DNA of 9,451 bases. It comes from Clostridiales bacterium (GTDB taxonomy: Bacteria; Bacillota; Clostridia; Lachnospirales; Lachnospiraceae). Shown piece by piece: positions 5,429 to 9,451 of the stretch. The number at the start of each line of letters is the position of its first letter. Position 1 is the stretch's first letter. The notes beneath the pieces were generated by a model. It was not told the origin of the DNA, searched no databases, and saw only the letters and a list, made by a program, of their open reading frames with translations. The stretch lies in NCBI GenBank assembly GCA_021203115.1, contig JAJQBV010000069.1, forward strand, positions 1 through 9,451. The letters are read 5' to 3'. A program made the translations under genes and the position numbers.

Positions 5429-7174
5429 TTACTTGTTTACGACCCTCTTCACATACGTCGTATGCAGCAGCTCATGCGCCCGATGGCTCCCCGGCTCGCC
5501 GAGGTACGTCTCATACAGCTCGATGATCGCCGGATTCTCATGCGACTTCCGGATTGAATTGTTCCGGTCGATATTGTAGAGGACCTCCGCCCGCTTCGCA
5601 CGGATATCCACCGTATTGCGGATATATCCGGGCTGCTGGGGCTGTCCGCCGCCGTTCACGCAGCCGCCGGGGCATCCCATGATCTCGATAAAGTGGTAAT
5701 CCGCCTCGCCGGCCTCCACCTTTTTCAGCAGGTCGCGCGCGTTCTTCAGACCCGATGCCACGGCCACCTTCACATCCATTCCCGCGACATTGTAGCTTGC
5801 CTCCTTGATGCCCTCGGTTCCGCGGACATCCGTGAAATCAAGGCTGGCCAGCTCCTCGCCCGTCAGCTTCTCAACCGCGGTGCGCAGCGCCGCCTCCATC
5901 ACGCCGCCGGTCGCGCCGAAGATAACCGCCGCACCGGTGCCCAGACCCAGAGGCATGTCAAACTCCTCATCCGGGAGAGAATCGAACACGATGCCGGCCC
6001 GCTCGATCATCCGTCCGAGCTCGCGGGTCGTGATCGCGATATCCACATCCGGCACGCCGTTGGCCGCCTGGTCGTCCCTGCCGATCTCAAACTTTTTCGC
6101 CGTGCAGGGCATGACGCTGACCACCACCATGTTTTCCTTATCGATTCCCATCTTCTCCGCATAGTAGGACTTTGCGATCGCGCCGAACATCTGCTGCGGG
6201 GATTTGCAGGAGGAAAGATTTTCCGTCATATCCGGGAAGTAATGCTCGCAGTACTTGATCCATCCGGGGGAACAGGAGGTAATCATCGGCAGCTTGCCGC
6301 CGTTCTGTACCCGGTCGATAAACTCCGTGGCCTCCTCCATAATCGTAAGGTCAGCGGAGAAATTCGTGTCAAATACCTTGTCGAAGCCGAGCCGCCGCAA
6401 CGCCGCCGCCAGCTTGCCCTCCACATCCGTACCGATCGGATAGCCGAAGGCCTCTCCCAGATCCGTGCGGACCGCCGGTGCGGTCTGCACGACGACAAAC
6501 TTCTCCAGATCCGCGATCGCGGCGAAGACATCCGTCGTGTTGTCCTTCTCATAGATTGCGCCCGTCGGACATGCCGCGATACACTGTCCGCAGGAGACGC
6601 AGCTCGTCTCGCCGAGACCCATGTCAAAAGCGGAGCCGATAAAGGTCTTAAATCCTCTCTCGTTCGCGCCGATGACGCCGATGTCCTGTACTTTCTCACA
6701 GACGGCACTGCATCTGCGGCAGAGGATACATTTGTTGTTGTCCCGCACCATATGTGCAGCGGAGTAATCCAGCTCGTATTCATTGCGCTCGCCGTCATAG
6801 TAGCCCTCATCGTCAACCTTATAGGCGTGACAGAGCTGCTGCAGCTCACAGCGGCCGCTGCGGACACATGAGATACACTTCCGGTCATGATCGGAAAGAA
6901 TCAGCTCCAGCGTCTTTCTCCGGGAAGAAATCACCTTCGGTGTGTTGGTCCACACCTCCATCCCGTCATTCACCGGGTACACACACGCAGTCACAAGCGT
7001 CTTCGCGCCCTTTACCTCGACCACGCACATACGGCATGCGCCGATCTCATTGATCTCCTTTAAATAACACAGAGTCGGAATCTCAATATTTGCCAGACGC
7101 GCCGCTTCCAGTATCGTAGAGCCTGCCGGTGCGGAGACCTCTACGCCGTTTATTTTAACTTTCACATATTCCAT
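5429..7174 (-). CDS. hydA: [FeFe] hydrogenase catalytic subunit HydA (NADH-dependent / electron-bifurcating type)
   Basis: The protein has 581 residues in the M3 multidomain arrangement and is expected to be cytosolic. Domains: plant-type [2Fe-2S] ferredoxin (Cys36/47/50/64); NuoG-like His-ligated [4Fe-4S] motif (His96, Cys100/103/109); two [4Fe-4S] clusters (Cys149/152/155/159 and Cys192/195/198/202); H-cluster domain, about 225-515; and the small-subunit-like C-terminus ending RAHELLHTTY (565-574). H-cluster loops are L1 TSCSPGW (299-305), L2 VMPCTAKKFE (354-363, Cys357) and L3 EIMGCPGGCVNGGG (497-510, Cys501, Cys505). HydA makes or consumes H2 at the H-cluster and passes electrons through its Fe-S chain to HydB. 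I chose the ATG at 7174 because GGAGGTG (7187-7181) lies six bases upstream and the ferredoxin fold begins there; an in-frame ATG at 7219 would overlap hydB and add 15 unrelated residues. The gene follows hydB by 14 bases. L1 differs from the canonical TSCCP by having Ser in the second Cys position. Confidence 0.95.
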   Translation of the reverse strand: MEYVKVKINGVEVSAPAGSTILEAARLANIEIPTLCYLKEINEIGACRMCVVEVKGAKTLVTACVYPVNDGMEVWTNTPKVISSRRKTLELILSDHDRKCISCVRSGRCELQQLCHAYKVDDEGYYDGERNEYELDYSAAHMVRDNNKCILCRRCSAVCEKVQDIGVIGANERGFKTFIGSAFDMGLGETSCVSCGQCIAACPTGAIYEKDNTTDVFAAIADLEKFVVVQTAPAVRTDLGEAFGYPIGTDVEGKLAAALRRLGFDKVFDTNFSADLTIMEEATEFIDRVQNGGKLPMITSCSPGWIKYCEHYFPDMTENLSSCKSPQQMFGAIAKSYYAEKMGIDKENMVVVSVMPCTAKKFEIGRDDQAANGVPDVDIAITTRELGRMIERAGIVFDSLPDEEFDMPLGLGTGAAVIFGATGGVMEAALRTAVEKLTGEELASLDFTDVRGTEGIKEASYNVAGMDVKVAVASGLKNARDLLKKVEAGEADYHFIEIMGCPGGCVNGGGQPQQPGYIRNTVDIRAKRAEVLYNIDRNNSIRKSHENPAIIELYETYLGEPGSHRAHELLHTTYVKRVVNK

Positions 7175-7180
7175 GCCTGA

Positions 7181-7187
7181 CACCTCC
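7181..7187 (-). promoter_or_regulatory. Ribosome binding site deciding the hydA start
   Basis: GGAGGTG on the minus strand, six bases before the ATG at 7174, begins two bases after the hydB stop codon. It fixes the hydA start and argues against the longer frame from 7219. Confidence 0.85.
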
Positions 7188-7188
7188 A

Positions 7189-8985
7189 TCACTCTTTGTA
7201 GATCGCGCCGAAGCGGCACTTCTCAATACAGGTTCCACACTTGATACACTTATCCTTGTCGATATTGTGCGGCTGTTTCATCTCGCCGGTGATGGCGCCT
7301 GCCGGGCAGTTCCTCTGACAGAGCGTGCAGCCCTTGCACTTGATCGGATCGATCTTGTACACAAGCAGCTTCTTGCACACGCCGGCAGGACATCGCTTGT
7401 TGACCACGTGCTCCATATACTCATCCCGGAAATAGCGCAGAGTCGAGAGCACCGGGTTCGGCGCCGTCTGTCCCAGACCGCACTGTGCGTTCTCCTTGAT
7501 GTAGTAGCACAGCTCCTCCATCTTGTCGATGTCCTCCACCGTGCCTCTGCCGTCCGTGATCTTCTCCAGCAGCTCCAACAGACGCTTCGTGCCGACACGG
7601 CACGGCGTGCACTTGCCGCAGGACTCATCCACCGTAAACTGGAGGAAGAACTTCGCGATATCCACCATGCAGGTGTCCTCGTCCATGACGATCAGTCCGC
7701 CGGAGCCCATCATGGAGCCGATGCTGATCAGGTTATCATAGTCGATCGGGATATCGAAATGCTCCGCCGGGATACATCCGCCGGAAGGGCCGCCGGTCTG
7801 CGCCGCCTTGAACTTTTTCCCGTTGGGGATGCCGCCACCGATCTCCTCGATGACCGTGCGGAGCGTGGTGCCCATCGGAATCTCCACCAGTCCGGTGTTA
7901 TTGATCTTGCCGCCGAGGGCGAAAACCTTCGTCCCCTTTGACTTCTCCGTACCCATCGACGCGAACCAGTCCGCGCCGTAATTGATGATCTGCGGGATGT
8001 TCGCCCATGTCTCCACGTTGTTTAAGATCGTCGGGCTGGCAAATAGTCCCTTCACTGCTGGGAACGGCGGTCTCGGACGCGGCTCGCCGCGGTTGCCCTC
8101 GATCGAAGTCATCAGCGCCGTCTCCTCACCGCAGACGAACGCGCCCGCGCCGAGACGAAGCTCAATGTCAAAATTAAATCCGGTTCCGAAAATATCCTTG
8201 CCCAGCAGGCCATACTCTCTGGCCTGGCTGATCGCGATGTTCAGTCTCTCCACGGCGATCGGATACTCGGCACGGACATAGATGTAACCCTGATCCGAAC
8301 CGATCGCATATCCGGCGATGGCCATGGCCTCCAGAACGACATGGGGATCACCCTCCAGAACGGAGCGGTCCATGAACGCGCCGGGGTCGCCCTCATCCGC
8401 GTTGCAGCAGACATACTTCTGTACGTTTACGTTTCCGCGATTGCCGGAGGCGAACTTCCACTTCAGGCCGGTCGGGAATCCCGCGCCGCCGCGCCCCCGG
8501 AGTCCGCTGTCTAAGATCTCCTGAATGACCTCGTCCGGCGTCATCTGCGTCAGGACCTTGCCCAGCGCCTCATATCCGCCAGTGCCGATGTACTCGTCGA
8601 TATTCTCCGGGTTAATCACGCCGCAGTTGCGCAGCGCGATGCGGTGCTGCTTTTTATAGAAAGCCGTATCATTCAGCGATGCGACTCCGTTGTCAATCTG
8701 TGTCTCACGGTAAACCAGACGGTCCACCACTCTGCCCTTCAGCAGATGCTCGTGAACGATCTCCCTGACATCCTTCACCTGAACGTGCGTATAAAAAACA
8801 GCGTCAGGATATACGACCATCACCGGACCCTCGGCACAGAGACCGTGACATCCGGTCTGAACGACAGCAATCTCCTTCTCCAGATGATTCTGCCAGATCT
8901 CCTCGATCAATGCCTGGATGACCTGTCCGCTCCCTGAGGAAGTACAGCCGGTTCCACCGCAGACTAACACATGTGCTCGATACAT
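7189..8985 (-). CDS. hydB: NuoF-like NADH-binding flavoprotein subunit HydB of [FeFe] hydrogenase
   Basis: The protein has 598 residues. An N-terminal thioredoxin-fold [2Fe-2S] domain carries Cys9/14 and Cys46/50. The NuoF core follows: FMN-binding GLRGRGGAGFPTG (161-173), CNADEGDPGAF (194-204), NADH-site GAGAFVCGEETAL (279-291), and a [4Fe-4S] site ESCGKCTPCR with Cys456/459/462 and Cys502. A CPAGVC motif (532-537) precedes two C-terminal ferredoxin [4Fe-4S] motifs (Cys550/553/556/560 and Cys580/583/586/590). This is the full length and layout of HydB in trimeric bifurcating hydrogenases. It oxidises or reduces NAD(H) at FMN and exchanges electrons with HydA and probably free ferredoxin through the C-terminal clusters. 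AGGAGG (9000-8995) lies immediately downstream of the preceding gene's stop and shortly before the ATG, giving a 15-base intergenic gap. Electron bifurcation is inferred from family and context; a simple NADH-linked enzyme cannot be excluded. Confidence 0.95.
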   Translation of the reverse strand: MYRAHVLVCGGTGCTSSGSGQVIQALIEEIWQNHLEKEIAVVQTGCHGLCAEGPVMVVYPDAVFYTHVQVKDVREIVHEHLLKGRVVDRLVYRETQIDNGVASLNDTAFYKKQHRIALRNCGVINPENIDEYIGTGGYEALGKVLTQMTPDEVIQEILDSGLRGRGGAGFPTGLKWKFASGNRGNVNVQKYVCCNADEGDPGAFMDRSVLEGDPHVVLEAMAIAGYAIGSDQGYIYVRAEYPIAVERLNIAISQAREYGLLGKDIFGTGFNFDIELRLGAGAFVCGEETALMTSIEGNRGEPRPRPPFPAVKGLFASPTILNNVETWANIPQIINYGADWFASMGTEKSKGTKVFALGGKINNTGLVEIPMGTTLRTVIEEIGGGIPNGKKFKAAQTGGPSGGCIPAEHFDIPIDYDNLISIGSMMGSGGLIVMDEDTCMVDIAKFFLQFTVDESCGKCTPCRVGTKRLLELLEKITDGRGTVEDIDKMEELCYYIKENAQCGLGQTAPNPVLSTLRYFRDEYMEHVVNKRCPAGVCKKLLVYKIDPIKCKGCTLCQRNCPAGAITGEMKQPHNIDKDKCIKCGTCIEKCRFGAIYKE

Positions 8986-9000
8986 ATGTACGCTCCTCCT

Positions 9001-9375
9001 TTATTTCGTCTCATCCGCATAAAGCAGGTATTTCTCCACAACCCTGCCGCCGATCAGATGCTGTTCCAAAACTTCCACTGCCTTCTCTTCGTTCATCTTC
9101 ACATAGGTGATCTTTTCCTTGCCGGGCTCAAAAACCTCCACGATCGGCTCATACTGACACAGGCCGATGCAGCCAGTCTGCGTCACGATCACATGCTCCA
9201 CGCCCCTCTTCTGAACCTCGTCGACCAGACGATTTAAAACCGGGCGCGCGCCGCTGGCAATACCGCAGGTCGCCATGCCGACCACCACGCGGGTATCCTC
9301 CTCATCACGGGAGCGCAGTCCGATCTGACCCTGCATCCGCTCTCTGATTGCTTTTAACTCTTCCAAAGACTTCAT
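9001..9375 (-). CDS. Small thioredoxin-fold (2Fe-2S) ferredoxin-like protein, HydC/NuoE-related
   Basis: This 124-residue protein resembles the C-terminal thioredoxin-like domain of NuoE/HydC. A charged helical N-terminus (1-28) is followed by VVGMATCGIASGA (31-43, Cys37), a helix, then VTQTGCIGLCQYEP (64-77, Cys69 and Cys73). Only three cysteines are present, where a standard NuoE-type [2Fe-2S] site uses four (C-x4-C plus C-x3-C). It is also shorter than true HydC (about 160 residues). It is best called an accessory (2Fe-2S)-domain protein that probably docks on HydB, whose own N-terminus has the same fold. It may be an electron-transfer or assembly subunit; a bona fide hydC may lie outside the window. 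The start is supported by a GGTGGAGGAG ribosome binding site (9390-9381) five bases upstream. Immediately upstream begins the hairpin at 9398, and I see no promoter for the operon in the remaining bases. Confidence 0.85.
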   Translation of the reverse strand: MKSLEELKAIRERMQGQIGLRSRDEEDTRVVVGMATCGIASGARPVLNRLVDEVQKRGVEHVIVTQTGCIGLCQYEPIVEVFEPGKEKITYVKMNEEKAVEVLEQHLIGGRVVEKYLLYADETK

Positions 9376-9396
9376 ATTTACTCCTCCACCTTCGTT

Positions 9397-9451
9397 GGGG
9401 TAGTGTCAAAAACTACCCTGTTTTTAGTGTCTAAAACCTATAGAAACCTTG
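9397..9451. other. Hairpin plus tandem repeats at the operon's upstream edge; possible insertion-sequence end or plus-strand terminator
   Basis: GGGTAGT (9398-9404) and ACTACCC (9412-9418) form a perfect 7-bp inverted repeat with a 7-base loop. On the plus strand this is followed by TGTTTTT (9419-9425), which looks like a rho-independent terminator. In addition TAGTGTCAAAAAC (9401-9413) recurs as TAGTGTCTAAAAC (9425-9437) exactly 24 bp further on. The block is AT-rich beside the GC-rich operon and stops seven bases before the hydrogenase ribosome binding site. Terminal sequences with internal repeats of this kind are typical of insertion sequences, but no transposase is visible. A regulator operator with two half-sites is the alternative. 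Confidence 0.4.

Noticed and set aside
4500..5579. 359-codon plus-strand open frame across hydS and the end of hydA
   Set aside because: It is antisense to well-supported genes with all their motifs intact, and its composition is typical of a shadow frame.
5693..6871. 392-codon open frame on the plus strand, antisense to hydA
   Set aside because: It is a shadow of the GC-rich hydA gene. The translation is Arg/His/Leu-rich without recognisable motifs, and no convincing ribosome binding site was noted.
7175..7219. Upstream in-frame ATG at 7219 as the hydA start
   Set aside because: It would overlap hydB by 31 bases and add 15 residues outside the ferredoxin fold. A strong ribosome binding site sits before the ATG at 7174.
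9404..9409. TTGACA on the minus strand as a -35 element for the hydrogenase operon
   Set aside because: At 16-18 bases downstream there is only the ribosome binding site region (GAGGAG) and nothing like TATAAT. At most it is an outward -35 of a possible insertion-sequence end.
9376..9451. Rex-type redox operator (TTGTTAA-N4-TTAACAA) upstream of the operon
   Set aside because: Sought because NADH-linked hydrogenases are often Rex-regulated, but no matching palindrome is present in the visible leader.

Overview
The window looks like chromosomal DNA of an anaerobic, fermentative Firmicute of the class Clostridia. A gut Lachnospiraceae-type organism is the best guess, but this is an inference. 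It rests on the style of the hydrogenase genes, strong AGGAGG-type ribosome binding sites and a sigma-A consensus promoter. No 16S or other phylogenetic marker is present.

Layout. (1) Positions 1-918, plus strand: the 3' part of a HipA-family Ser/Thr kinase gene, truncated by the window edge. (2) Positions 954-2369, minus strand and convergent with hipA: an AAA+ ATPase with a C-terminal DUF234/PD-(D/E)XK-like domain. It has its own perfect sigma-A promoter (TTGACA-N17-TATAAT) and an operator-like palindrome just downstream of the predicted transcription start. Both genes are visibly more AT-rich than the rest. (3) Positions 2464-9375, minus strand: a GC-richer, tightly packed five-gene hydrogenase operon. 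In transcription order (right to left) it encodes a small thioredoxin-fold (2Fe-2S) protein, the NuoF-like flavoprotein HydB, the catalytic [FeFe] hydrogenase HydA, a sensory-type [FeFe] hydrogenase with a PAS domain (HydS-like), and a SpoIIE/PP2C-type protein phosphatase. (4) Positions 9397-9451: a short AT-rich stretch with a perfect 7-bp inverted repeat and a tandem 13-bp near-repeat. It lies directly upstream of the operon's first visible ribosome binding site and may be the end of an insertion sequence, or a terminator-like hairpin.

How the genes work together. HydA and HydB have the cofactor motifs of the multisubunit NAD-linked, probably electron-bifurcating hydrogenases, which couple NADH and reduced ferredoxin oxidation to H2 formation. 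A full-length NuoE-type HydC is not in the window; the 124-residue protein upstream of hydB is a shorter relative. HydS keeps the H-cluster loops, but the proton-transfer cysteine is replaced by Gln, and it carries a PAS domain and a coiled-coil-like tail. Its stop codon overlaps the start of the PP2C phosphatase (ATGA). The natural reading, which is inference, is that HydS senses H2 or redox state and signals through the phosphatase to adjust hydrogenase expression or activity. This arrangement resembles the described group C sensory hydrogenases, so the class is known although its signalling output is not. The least explained parts are the roughly 165-residue C-terminal domain of the phosphatase, the hairpin between hydA and hydS, the sequence at the right edge, and the promoter/palindrome in front of the ATPase gene.
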